This document shows, piece by piece, positions 30,643-41,869 of a DNA stretch of 64,000 nt. The position numbers and the translations under genes are program-made. This DNA is from Prorocentrum cordatum (lineage: Eukaryota > Sar > Dinophyceae > Prorocentrales > Prorocentraceae), in assembly GCA_963575745.1 (NCBI GenBank), contig CAUYUJ010021170.1:1286801-1350800 (forward strand). Reading direction: 5' to 3'. How positions within the stretch are numbered: the first letter of the stretch is position 1; every line of letters starts with the position of its first letter. Below the pieces are notes generated by a model that did not search any database, was not told the origin of the DNA, and worked only from the letters and a program-made list of their open reading frames with translations.

Positions 30643-31010
30643 CAACCAACAACCGACTGGACGGTCAGGGACAGCAGGATGACGATATGGGCAGCTACCA
30701 CATGCACGACAATAAGATGGGCAACTACGACACGAAGATCGAAGGTCGCATCGGCAAAGACGAAGACGAAGATAGACAGACGCAAAATAAGCACATAACA
30801 CAACGACAAAGAAGGCGACATCTACCCACATGGACCAGAGCACCACCACAAATGCCACTGCACAACCGATTCCACTGTCTAAACGATGCGAAGACCGACA
30901 CAGACGAAGGTGACGGCGGAGAACAACGCACCGACGAACCAACGACACGCGTGCACGACTCGGCTGCCCTGGTGAGTCAAGGTTCAAACTTCGAGACGGG
31001 CTCGAAGGGT
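30465..31010 (+). pseudogene. Possible further ORF1 segment, polar and basic
   Basis: An open frame rich in Asp, Lys, Thr, Gln and His that overlaps segment 4 and runs into the GT microsatellite. No motif is present. It is included only because composition and strand match the LINE; the part across the microsatellite is repeat. Confidence 0.25.
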
Positions 31011-31169
<159 letters not shown>

Positions 31170-31397
31170 AGGTAGGGGCAGGGCGAGTCCTGCCCGCGCC
31201 TACCAAGGGGGTGGGATGGCGAGGGGCAGGGGGGGGGGGGGGGGCAGGACGGCCACAACCTGCGCCCCCGCGGCCCGCCCTAGCTCGCCACCCCCGCCAT
31301 CCCCATGGCGGAGACGAAGCTTGCCCGAGCGCCCAAGGGGCGAAGCGAAGCGGATGGCAGCCGAGACATCCCTTACCGACAACAGAAGCAAGCACAA

Positions 31398-31690
31398 GGC
31401 CTGGGGTTCGCCCCCACCGAGGGCACGGTGGCCCCAAGCCATAGCGGGACGAGGTGGGGCAACCACGAACCCCACTTGAAGTCGGCGCATGGAGGCCTCA
31501 TAAGTGCGCCCATAACCCACACCACAACACCAGCAACAAGCCGACTTCCCAACGACCCACTTACAAACACGCACCGCAAACAATCACAAGGTCTGGGGTT
31601 CGGCCCCACCGAGGGCACTGTGACCCCTAGCCATAGTGGGACGAGGTGGGACTGCCAAGAACCCCACTTGAAGTCGGCGCATGGAGACCT
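31398..31690. repeat. Direct duplication of a ~100-bp segment
   Basis: 31398-31500 and 31589-31690 match closely: CTGGGGTTCG, CCCACCGAGGGCAC, GGGACGAGGTGGG and CCCCACTTGAAGTCGGCGCA occur in both, offset about 191 bases. GGTTCGCCCCC/GGTTCGGCCCC resembles a Pol III B-box core, but no A-box stands upstream. Confidence 0.75.
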
Positions 31691-31852
31691 TACGGATGAG
31701 ATAACCGCCCCTGCAACGAGCCGGCCGATCAAACGACTCCCCACCGCAGTGCTGCCATCCCGTCAACCACGAGCACGACCACAACCAGCAACGGCGCATA
31801 TTCACTAAGACACCAGCCAGCAACGTTCCGAGCAGTACCACTACGACGAGCG

Positions 31853-32584
31853 ATGCAATATTTCCGACTCCTGCGACAACCAAGGGCCACTGGAACAACG
31901 CCCGAAGACGACAGACAACATATGGCACCACAGACTGCACTGCCGACCAACACGAACAATCAACCACACATACTACACGACAACGACAATGAACTAAGGA
32001 CGGCAGCTCAGACAGCATCCCTGGGCACCGTCACCACCGAACCCTTCCAGCTACCCAATAGATTACACACGCCAACGCAGCAACCACCGCGAGCAGCAGA
32101 TCCGCAAGGGCATCAGCACCAAAAGCCCAAGCACGCGGCGATGTTACCATTCCGACACCGACTTATGGCGAACAACGAGCGAACAACGCACAAAATCGCG
32201 ACGGATGCAGCTACCCACAATTCACATACGCCCGCCGAAGAAGCACGACGATCACCCAAAGCCATGCAACCGTTCCGAGCGAAGAAGACGACAAAGAAAA
32301 CGCATACGACCAAGGGAACAACAGACTCACAGCAACAACAGATCGACATGGACATATACTGCGGCATGCAGCAGAATAACGACTACGCATGCGACCTCGG
32401 GGACACCAGGAGCTTGAGAAGGCGTATCAGGGCGACGACGGCACCATTTCTCAAGTACAATCTCGAAGGAGGCGGCCTACAGCCAGCAGCACGGGACGCG
32501 CTAAGCATGACACCAAAAAGGCAATGGATACCATCGCATCAAGCACATCTTCACCGACGCCTCCCACAACGTGCGGCGACCTGA
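31853..32584 (+). pseudogene. Linker reading frame upstream of RNase H
   Basis: 243-codon frame, Thr/Gln/Pro/Asn-rich, with a more ordered end (ATTAPFLKYNLEGGGLQPAA). RNase H follows in the +1 frame after an A5 run near 32516, so this may be the N-terminal part of ORF2 separated by an indel. No domain recognised. Confidence 0.3.
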
Positions 32585-33134
32585 GAGTTGCGCATGGGCT
32601 TTCTTAGTGCTGCAAGAAGGCGGGAGATTCGAGCAGCGGGCCTTCAGAGGCGCGTTCAGCAGCATCGTCTACGAGGCGGCCTTTCACCTCTGCAATGGGA
32701 TAGCGACATCCTCGGCAGATGAGCACCTATCACGATTTCTGCAGGTTGTATACGACATGGTACGCACCGAGACCAACGTAACCTTGGTTCACGTACCGAG
32801 CCACGAAGGTCTGCCTTGGAACGAACTAGCGGATGGGCTTACCGAGAGGACACGACGGCGGTATGACAAGGGCGAAGACTACGACGTCATCCCGCACAAC
32901 TTCAAGGATATCAACAGAATATCTAAGTGTTACCAATGGGGAGGATTGCTCCTGCGCGAACATCCAGACCGAGCAGCTTACCCAACGAGTGGAACAGCAC
33001 CTCCGATTCGGAATACCGATAAGGTCGGCAGAAAAGCACCACCTGATGGCCCCGCTTGCAACAGCGACTACCGACACGACCGTGGAGCTGAACCTTGCGA
33101 CCGACAACGTAGAGCGTACGCGAATCCGACATGA
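32511..33134 (+). pseudogene. RNase H domain of LINE
   Basis: The frame opens after TGA at 32508-32510, has no ATG before the domain and ends at TGA 33132-33134. It begins HIFTDASHNV (first catalytic Asp), then CAWAFLVLQEGG, SSIVYEAAFHL (Glu helix) and VTLVHVPSHEGLPWNELADG, the characteristic RNase H C-terminal H--G-PWNE-AD segment. The second catalytic Asp strand (usually a D-S/T-Q motif) is not apparent between the Glu helix and the final strand, where the domain also looks short, so it may be inactive. In the element it would remove RNA from the cDNA hybrid. Confidence 0.7.
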
Positions 33135-33310
33135 AGCAACAGAAGAAGCACACGAAAGCAGCGCGTCTCACCCATCAGTGGAGGGGGCCTGCACTACGAC
33201 GACAATTTCAAAAATACAAGCTCCATATTGTCGGCACCCAGGAGGCGAGGAACGAGCGGAGGACCACTACTAGCAACGGCTACTACATCATCAGCAGCCC
33301 CCCACGACAG
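33131..33310 (+). pseudogene. N-terminal part of APE-type endonuclease
   Basis: ATG at 33131-33133 overlaps the TGA of the RNase H frame (ATGA). The frame encodes LRRQFQKYKLHIVGTQEARN, the hydrophobic strand and catalytic-Glu motif (QEA/T) that open LINE endonucleases, then NGYYIISS. At a C6 run (33298-33303) the sensible reading moves to the +1 frame, which continues as SYNAGCELWTNL and the rest of the endonuclease. The frame itself continues to 33439 but without meaning after that run. Confidence 0.65.
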
Positions 33311-35834
33311 CTACAACGCGGGATGCGAGCTCTGGACAAACCTGGAAGAGCCGCTCGCAGATGGCAAGAGCGGCCTCCAGTATTTCGAGACGAGTCAGTT
33401 CCATGTACTGGTCAGCGAGCCCCGCGTCCTTATCGTTAAGATCGAGACCAGCCCAGTCAATGTAACCATCTGCGTCAGCCATGCTCCGCACAACCAGAAG
33501 AACGACGACGACAAGAACAAATACTTTGAGGCATTAAACAGGCACATAAGGAAATACAAGCCCGACCTTATATTGACCGACGCCAACGGCAGGGCGGGCG
33601 AAGTACAAACGCAATGGGTCGGCGGAGAAGGATCCCCACAGACAGAGGACGGGAACGGCAAGAAGCTGCACGAGATGGCTGTGGATGGAAGGTATACCAT
33701 CATCAACGCCAAGATCTCCAATGGCAAGGACCACCACGCATGGCGCGACGGACGCGGCAACAAGCACCGGATATACTACATACTGACTAACGAGAAGTGG
33801 GCGCCAAAGATCACAGATGTCCATGCACTCAGCGACATCGAAACCATGAAGAAGCAGAAGAAGCACGACAGCAATAGAGATAACCACGCGCCAGTTACGG
33901 CAACAGCGCAGTGGACCGTTCGACATACGGCACCTAACCATTTTTCCCCGAAGATCGACAGGAACCTGCTGAAGTCCGAAGAGGCGGCACGAAGGTTCAA
34001 GGACGTGCTCAATTCTACGACTCCCCCAACCTGGAACATGAATTACGACGAGCACGTTTACTACTATAGGCTGACTATCATGGAGGCGGCACAGAGATCC
34101 TTCGCTCGAAAGGACCAGAGGAAGTTCCAACAATACATATCACAAGAAACATTGGCCTTCATCATGTGCCGCAGGAAATTCATGAAGTACATCAGGAAGG
34201 CTTCAGATGACGGACCGCAGCATCCAGCAATAAAACGACGAACACAAAACTTACTGGAGTATATGAATGGAGACCCTACCCTTCAGATGCCAATCGAAAC
34301 CATCAAACACGCATCCCGCGAGACCTTCCAGCTGCACTACGTGGCCCAACAAGACATCAGCAATTTCGACCACCAATGCTCCCTCGACACCGTCAAGCAG
34401 TTGGTCCGTAACACCAGGAGGAGCATTGTGAAGATGATCGGCAGAGACTACGACCACTTCTTGGAGGAGCAGGCCCAGCTTGCGATGGAAGCAAAAAGCA
34501 GCGGGGACGCCTATACTGAATGGAAGTACACCAAGAAATTGCTGATCGCTGGTGGCAGGAAACGACAGAAGAAAAGGGCGTACCCACTAATGATAAAGTC
34601 GGACGGCAGCACAGCTACCAGCTCAGCAGGAAAAGCAGAAGAAGCGACAAAACACTTTGGACATAATGACGCAGCGAATATCTTGCAGGAAATCATCGAC
34701 AGATACAACAACCACACCTCACGTGATACGAGTCACATCACCAGGGGCATCACAAACTTCGCCAATATCTACGAGCTGCAGGATATCCTCGCCAAGGCCA
34801 AGCCATACAGAGCGTCTGGACCAGATGGTATCACCGACGACCTGGCCAAAATTGCACCACGGGAATGTGCTCGACACATGCGCCCCGTAATCACCAAGGC
34901 CGCTCTATACTGCAGGGAAAATTTGGCGCACATGGGACCAATAATGACCTACTTCTGGAAAGGCAAGGGCGGAGAAGAGGCACTCTCGAACCAACGATCC
35001 ATCATTTTTGCCAACACCGTCATCGAGCGCCACTACCGCTACATCAAGCAGTGCGTTAAAGACCTTCTCCCCGACATGCTGTTCTCTACTCGGATGGGCG
35101 GCAGACACCACTACAGCACGGACTTCAACCACATGGTGATGAGGATGCGCTTCGATACCGCCAAAGCGATCAAGAACGACCTTGTGATCATCATGATCGA
35201 CCTCAAGGCAGCATTCCACAAGGTCATCAACCAGCTGTACAACATGCAGCCCGACGAAGATCAAATCAGTGACGTCATAAACAACATAGACATCCCCGAC
35301 GCCATGATCCCGGCCACCACCCATCTGATGACCAACGACGGCATCGTCAACAAGCACGTCACGGACCAGCACATTGTCGAGATGCTTACGGAGGCCCACA
35401 AAGACTCATGGTTCTATATACACAAAGAAGCAAGCTGGGCTCCACCAAGATTGGAAACCCGACCTGGTGTACCACTAGCCGACTTCACATTCAACGCGCT
35501 TATGCCAGACGTCACAGCAGACTATCACCAGCGAGCTACCACCGACGGCGTCGCGGTAACGATTCCCGAAGCACCACAGCACTTCCAGCAGAGCGACTGC
35601 ACAAAAACAATATCTTCAACATCATTTGTGGACGACGTCAAGGCAGCTGCAATGACCAGCAATGGCAACGAAATACACCGACTGGTGAGCACAACGTGGG
35701 GACATCTTATTCGTCCGACACTCAGCAGGGGACTACCGATCAACACGACCAAGTCGAGCTACATCGTTTACCCCAAAACTAAGAGCGGCAGGCGCACAGC
35801 CCGAACCATGACTCAAGAGAAGCTCAGCGTATAG
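33228..35834 (+). pseudogene. LINE endonuclease and reverse transcriptase (868-codon frame)
   Basis: From about residue 25 (33300) the frame is coding. Residues 40-230 complete the APE-type endonuclease with ICVSHAPH, ILTDANGRAG (near 118), HRIYYILTN and RDNHAPV (near 219), the SDH-like terminal motif with Asn for Asp-adjacent positions. Residues 500-860 are reverse transcriptase: RASGPDGITDDL (near 530), a NQRSIIFANT segment, motif A MIDLKAAFHKV (Asp near 658) and motif C SFVDDVKAA (FVDD near 800). It ends at TAG 35832-35834, but thumb sequence continues in the same frame beyond it. Target-primed reverse transcription is the expected role. The listed start is only the first ATG; the real N-terminus is the fragment at 33131. 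Confidence 0.85.
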
Positions 35835-36530
35835 GACATCGGGTTCACGGTCACCAATACAAGGAGCATTAAGTTACTCGGGGCAATGTTCAACGACAGG
35901 AACGACCTCGGACAAGAAATTGCAGCCGGAACCATTGCACTACGACGAACGACGGGACCGCTCCGCAGGACGCTATTCAAGAGGCGTGCAGTCACCACCA
36001 AGGCCAAGATCCACTACCTGGAGGCGTTTGGGTATTCTAAGTTATTTTTCAATGCTGGCACTTGGATCATCAATAAGCAGCGCGACACGAACAGACTGAC
36101 GACGGCCTATGTATCTGCGGCACGACAGGCCATCGGGATTACCCATGACAAGATGCGCTCACAGCGGATCACCAACGACCAGATCCTCGAACGAGCTGCC
36201 TTACCAACACTGTAAGAACGACAGCGACGACTTCGTGTTGGACAGGTGCTACGTCTTGCTCACAACAGCCCACCAGAGCTACAAGCACTTGCAGATTACG
36301 TTATACAGAGGGGTGGCGAATGGTCCACGACCATCAACAACGACCTGCAACACCTCCGTTACCACTGCGACCACACACGATGCGATTAAATCCCCAAAGA
36401 CATCACGGAGCTCATCACGATGGCGCGGTACGACACCAGTCACTTCAAAGCAATCCTTTCCCATGCATGCAGCAGGGCCACTGACCAGCACACACGGAGA
36501 CGACGAGACGAACCACGTGGCAAAACATGA
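35835..36530 (+). pseudogene. RT thumb and C-terminal region with in-frame stops
   Basis: The same frame as the RT continues past TAG 35832: DIGFTVTNTRSIKLLGAMFN (the KLLG thumb motif), a basic helix (RRTLFKRRAVTTKAKIHYLE) and FGYSKLFFNAGTW. It is stopped by TAA at 36213-36215, continues as a helical segment, meets another TAA near 36390 and closes at TGA 36528-36530. Continuing protein-like sequence across several stops is typical of a decayed copy. Confidence 0.65.
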
Positions 36531-37138
36531 TATCCAACATCGCGGCAACCATCGGACTCCGACCTGCACGGACGCATGACGACGAGGAGCTCGGTGCGAC
36601 CAAGACAGCGCCAGTCATGTGCTATCATTGTGGCGCAATCTTCCAGACTACTGCGGCGCACGACAAGCACGTATACAACCACCACAGAGGCGACGACAAC
36701 ATAAGCAACACTGCAGTTGGAGACACATGCCAAATTTGCATGAAGAACTTCCACACCGCGAACAGGCTAATCAAGCACGTCAAGGCGTCGACTACATGTG
36801 CCGCTTCATGGATGGCTAGCAACACTACAGGGCAACGGCCGAAGAGGTCGATGCCAACACAACGGGGGTTCGACTTGTCAGCCGACACAACAGACACAAC
36901 GGGCTCCCAGACGACTACGCCGAGGCACCGCCACTACAGACGTACGGACCGCCGAAAGGTCCTAAGATACCTACTAACGACACACGCACACCGGTCCCCA
37001 CCAGCATCCCCGAAGAGACAACCACACCCAGCGAGCCACTTAGCGTCGAGCCGAGGCGACCACCCACCAACCAAGACAGAGAACCACCGAATACGATTCT
37101 TATCACCACTGCCAGCGACAACGCCACCAGCGAGCTAA
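36527..37138 (+). pseudogene. C-terminal C2H2-like zinc fingers of LINE
   Basis: ATG at 36527 overlaps the TGA of the preceding frame. The product has CYHCGAIFQTTAAHDKHVYN followed by HH (C-x2-C-x12-H-x4/5-H) and CQICMKNFHTANRLIKHVKA followed by STTC (C-x2-C-x12-H-x-C). The remaining residues are Thr/Pro/Arg-rich low complexity. Fingers at the end of ORF2 are common in LINEs and probably help bind RNA or target DNA. Confidence 0.7.
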
Positions 37139-37337
37139 CCAACGCCATACAGCGGCACGTCAACCGACACAGCACGGCAAGACAGATACGTATTAGACGC
37201 ACCGACATCGCCGAAGGCGACGACATGGGCTACTGCGCGCGAGCAAGCACCTCGGAAGGGAGAGTGGCGCTGCACATCGTCGACGCCAACATCGACTCCT
37301 TCAAAGCCGAAGGGCAAGCAAGTAACCAACAGCACCC

Positions 37338-37772
37338 ATGGGGACGACCACAGATAAGTACACGACAGCAGCGAGAAGCCACCAAAACAATCACACTATG
37401 TACAGAACGCTCACCGCAGCATACGACACGATTGCCACAACCACCCCCACCATCTTGCTGGACTGCGACATACGCCACCTAAGCATCCAAGAGCCCACCC
37501 TGCTAAGACAACACCAGCGGACAACCACATCGGAGAAATACACGGCCATCATGTGCGAGCACTACCACAACGACGGTGACGACCTCGAGGACGTCATAGG
37601 AAAGGCCATCGAGCACACCATCGACGCCCAGGACGTCGCCGAGACCGACAGCTACGGCGGCCACCTGGGCGACAACAACGGGGGCTGCACCAACCACGGC
37701 GGCCCCCAGAGCTACAACAACGGCGGGCACCACCCCATGGAGTACAGGTTGGTGATCACCCCCTCGCGGTGA
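37338..37772 (+). pseudogene. Last open frame of the LINE region, unknown
   Basis: 144 codons ending at TGA, acidic and Asn/Gly/His-rich near the end (DDLEDVIGKAIEHTIDAQDV). Composition still matches the element. No domain recognised; it may be a tail of ORF2 or untranslated sequence. Confidence 0.25.
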
Positions 37773-38660
37773 GCGTGCCGGCCCCCAGGAACGGACCTGG
37801 GGGTGCTGGCGGCCGCGAGGGGGAAGAGATCCCCTTCAACTTATGACACCTGGGCCCGTGGGCCGCCCCACCACCCCCCGTAGTAGGTTGTGGGCCCCCC
37901 CTCCGTTCCTTCCTCGGGCCTCATACAGGCTTTGGTTCTCTCCTGTTGGGGGGAGGGGGCCCACAATCCTACAATATAATTTGTCCCCCCCCCACCACCA
38001 CCTCCGCGTCTTTCGAGCGAGGAGGAGTACGTACTCCACTATGGAGGTGGTGGTCGGGGGGAGGCGGGCCTAGTACAAAGCTAGGCGCGCCCTTGCTGCC
38101 CTCCACCTCGACCCCTCCCCCCCCCTCTCAGAGGCCCTAGGGGCACCTCATTCCCCTTCCCCTTCTTCGGTCGGGGGGGGGGGGGCCCGAGGACCCCTGA
38201 GGCCCCTGCCCCCTCGGAGGCTTTTCGAGGCGCTCGGAGATTTCTGAGGACTTCGGAGGCCTTCCGTCGCGACGGAGCGTCGGCCGCGGCCGCTGGCCCG
38301 CGGCGCGGCGCGGGGCTACGGCGACTGGACCGCCAAGCCCGCAGTGCTGCAGGACAAGGCCGAGGAGGACAGAGGCCGCCGTGCCGAGGACCGGACCCAC
38401 CATCGGCCGCCACCACCGCCGCCGCAGAGCACGTCGATGGACAACGCCGTGCCACTCGGAGTGGCATACGGAGAGGGCACAGGCAGAGCGCTGCGCCCCG
38501 GCGCGGCCTGCCTGGCGCTGCAGTGCGCGCGGCCGGGCCGGCGGGCGGAGAGGCCCGGCGGGGGACCAGAGCCGCGAGGGAGACGAGGGCGAGGAGTACG
38601 GGGCAAAAGAGAACGGGCACGAGGGCGGAGGGGAAATGGGACAGGAGGAGCGCCTGGGCG
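37773..38660. other. No gene recognised; C-rich and G-rich tracts
   Basis: May hold the LINE 3' untranslated end, but no poly-A or terminal repeat was seen. Contains homopolymeric C and G runs (for example G11 near 38168) and GC-rich low-complexity DNA. Confidence 0.4.
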
Positions 38661-38664
38661 TGGA

Positions 38665-38830
38665 GGCGGAGGAGGAGCTAGAGGGCGAGGAGGAGGAGGA
38701 GCACGAGGACGAGGAGGACGAGGAGGAGGATGACTAGGACAAGGAGGTAGATAGGAGGGAAAGAGTACGAAGAGGAGGAGGAGGAGGAGGAGGAGGAGGA
38801 GGAGGAGGAGGAGGAGGAGGAGGAGGAAGG
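38665..38830. repeat. GGA simple-sequence tract
   Basis: Long GGA/GAGGAC repeat. Frames across it (acidic on plus, Ser/Pro/Leu on minus) are discounted. Similar tracts lie at 39478-39555 and 40281-40392. Confidence 0.95.
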
Positions 38831-39556
38831 CGACAAGAGCGCAGAGAACGAGGAGGACAAGGAAGATAAGGAGGAGGACGGCGAGCAGGGGGACGGCGAA
38901 GCAGAGTGGGCCTCTGCCCGCCCAAGTGGTCGGGGGCTGAAGCAGGAGGCAACCGTTGATTGAAACAGGAAGGCGCTCGGAGCGGACTGGGCTCTGCTGC
39001 AAGGCGACCCCGTGAGATCGAACACTGCGAAGCAGGCCCGGAAAATAGTCACTCCAACGGGGTGACCCCCAACGATACCCTACGGTCCGTAACTCTTACC
39101 TAGCGTGTCACGGCGACGGCCCCAGCGACACGCTGTGCCCTGCAAGTGCACAGCGCGTCGCTCCGCTCCGCGTGGCGGGAGGCTCGGAAAAGCTCATGTC
39201 GTTGAGGCTCGGGGGCAAGCACGTGCTTCGCGTTTCGCGCCGAAGGGTGGTTTGGCTAGAGCTGGCGCCGCAACACGCTGGGCAAAAGTTCCGACCGCGG
39301 AGGGCGGGGAGGGAGCGGGGAGGGAGACGGACGAGGAGAATCGGCACATGTTTTGCCTAACCGTCCGGGCCTCTCGGGTGGGTGGGGGTGCTCCTCGTCG
39401 CCACGGCTGGGTCCGCCTCGACATCATGATCAGAGCACGCTTGGGGGAAAGCTTCGGGGGTCGACTCTGAGGAACGGGGAGGACGAGGAACAGGAGGAGG
39501 AAGAGGAAGAGGAGGAGAAGGGAGGAGGAAGAGCTAGAGGAGTAGGAGGAGAAGCA

Positions 39557-40245
39557 GGACCAGTGGAAACCCAATAATCATCAACGATGTTGGAATTAAC
39601 CCTCCCTCCAAGGTCCCTCTTCATAGGCCCACACAACGGTTCATTTCCATTGAGAGAACTGCCTCGTTGGAAGGCAACAGTTTGAAGATCCTGGAGCGTG
39701 CCGAACCATTGTTCTCGGGATTTCAACGCCACATATCAACCTGGTTGCTGCGTCTTGACGATCCATAACCGTGCCAGAGCGCAATTTTTGGGACTTCAGC
39801 ACAGCGAGCCAACATAACTGTTGCGCCAACATAATCCAGAACCCCTCGAAAACACCATTTCTGTAACGTTACTCATATGAATCCGTGAAGCTCTTGCAAA
39901 GTTTAGAAGCGAATGTGCGCGGCGCTAAGGCGAGAACCACGTTTTGAAAACGACCCGCCCTCAATGCGCGAAACTCTTGTAAGGTTTGAAAACGAATGCG
40001 CGCGGCGCTAAGGCGAGAGCCACATGTTAAAAAGGAACCGCCCTCAATCCGTGAAGCTCTTGCAACTTATAAACAAACCGAATGTGCGCGGCGCTAGGGC
40101 GAGAGCCACATTTTGAAAACCACCCGCCCTCCATCTGTTTAACTGTTGCCACTTTTTAAGCTTCAGAATCATAAATGGTGAAGAAGTCTCAGGCGAAACG
40201 CCCGGCCCGCCCTAAAAACTGGCCTCGGGGTGCGACAGGGAGGAG
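39557..40245. repeat. Dispersed ~690-bp repeat, copy A
   Basis: Aligns along its length with 47183-47880, for example ACAACGGTTCATTTCCATTG, ATTGTTCTCGGGATTT and CTCGGGGTGCGACAGGGA. The second half holds three internal ~83-bp repeats marked by GTGCGCGGCGCTAAGGCGAG (about 39915, 39997 and 40084). No coding frame recognised. Both copies sit immediately after a GGA-rich tract. Confidence 0.85.
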
Positions 40246-40280
40246 TTATCTATAAGGAGAAGGAATGAAGGATGACCAGG

Positions 40281-40392
40281 AGGAGGAGGAGGAGGAGGAG
40301 GAGGAGGAGGGCGAGGAGGAGGAGGAGGAAGAGGGAGGAAGAGTTTGAGGAGGAGAAGGAGGAGGAGGAGGAGGAGGAGGAGGAGGGCGAGG
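40281..40392. repeat. GGA simple-sequence tract
   Basis: GGA units with GAA interruptions. Confidence 0.95.
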
Positions 40393-41865
40393 GAGAGATG
40401 GACCCGCCAATAGACGCGCGCGCCAGTACACACGCTCAAAGCCTGTGTGCACGGCACGTGGAAAAACGCAAATCACCGTAACAGGCGGTCTGCGCGATCG
40501 CGCCTGCTATCACAAAGAGACCACTGGGGGCCAGTATCGCCAACCAGGCGCGCAGAGGACGCGCGCTGCTGGACGACAGCCGACGCGGCACATCCTCCTC
40601 GCCCTCCCTCTCAGCACGAGGAGGCTGGTAGGAGGGCGCCAGCTATCCACCTGCACCCATCCTTCGGCGGCGAGCGAGGGGGAGAAGCGACACGGAGAAG
40701 GCCTCCTCAGAGAGTGTTCTAAGCCTTCCCGGAAGACTCGAGCAATCTCTCAGCAGGCGCGAGGGAGGGCTCCCGAGAAGTCGCGCCGCCAGGGGACTTC
40801 CGAGCCTTCTGCGCCTGACGCTACGAGCCCTGACGAGCTCGACAGCTTGCCTAAGAAGAGCCTTCCCTGACGAGCTCGACAGCTTGCCTGAGAGAAGCCT
40901 TCTGCGAAGGCCCGCCCCTCCGTCCGCCTCCTCCTCGCTCCCCCCCCCCCGGCCTCGCCGCCGAATCCTGGCCAGGCACACCCTGGGCCCGAAATCGGAC
41001 CACGCCCCACCGGCTCGGCCAGAATCGGGCGGGTGGCAAGGGGGGATGGCCCAAATGGGGGGTGAAGAGAATGGCCCTGAAGGGACCTCTTTGGGTCCCT
41101 TGTGAAGCCAGCCGGCGCCCGAAGGGAGGCCCCCCTCCCAATTGCGTCACCTCCTATTGCCACCCGCCCGACAGAAGGCATCTGACCATCCTGGGGCCCG
41201 GGGTCGGCCAGGCCAGGTTTCGGCGCGGGCGCCGGTTTTCTTGGGATCGGCGCCGGACGCCCCTCCCTGGCGCGCGGAGCGCGCCACGGGCGGCGCCGAA
41301 GGCGACGCCGGGAGGGCCCAGCGCCAATCCGAGAGGTCCGCGCAGGCCTCAGAGCGTCTGAGCATGGCGTGTTTTTGTTTCTGCGATCGGCTACACGTCA
41401 GAGTGACCCTGGGCAAGAGTGCCCTTTGGCGCGCGGTTTTTGGGGGCCGCTGCTAGCACATCGCATTCGGCGATCGGTGGGCCTTCCTGGCCTCGACCCG
41501 TGGAGCGGACCCGCCCGCACGCCCACCACACCCGACAGCGGTCTCTGCCGCCGACCCCAGGAGACGAGCGACGCAGGAACAGCTCGCCCGCCGCGCCCCT
41601 AAGTGAGGACCGCTGGCTCCCCCACCCCTCTCGGGTGCTGCCTCTGGAGGGAGGGACAGTATATGGGAGGGGGCCGGGGCAGGAAAACAGGGATCGACCA
41701 AAACAGGGTTTTCCGATCTCGTTTTGTTCACAACCGTCCTGTGGTGATGGGCCCTCGTTTTGAAGAGACAGCGCCCCGCGTCCGACCTTACCTTCCTCCT
41801 CCCGCTCCGCATTCCTCCCCCTCCTTCCTTCTACATTCCGCATCAGCCTACCATTTCGGCACGCC
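40393..41865. other. No gene recognised
   Basis: GC-rich sequence without an identifiable protein. A short direct duplication containing CTGACGAGCTCGACAGCTTG occurs at about 40832 and 40868. Confidence 0.5.
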
Positions 41866-41869
41866 CCTC

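Noticed and set aside
35832-36530. In-frame TAG and TAA codons read as evidence of a variant genetic code
   Set aside because: The DIRS-like ORF and the channel gene end normally at TGA and TAG, and the LINE also carries frameshifts, so decay is simpler.
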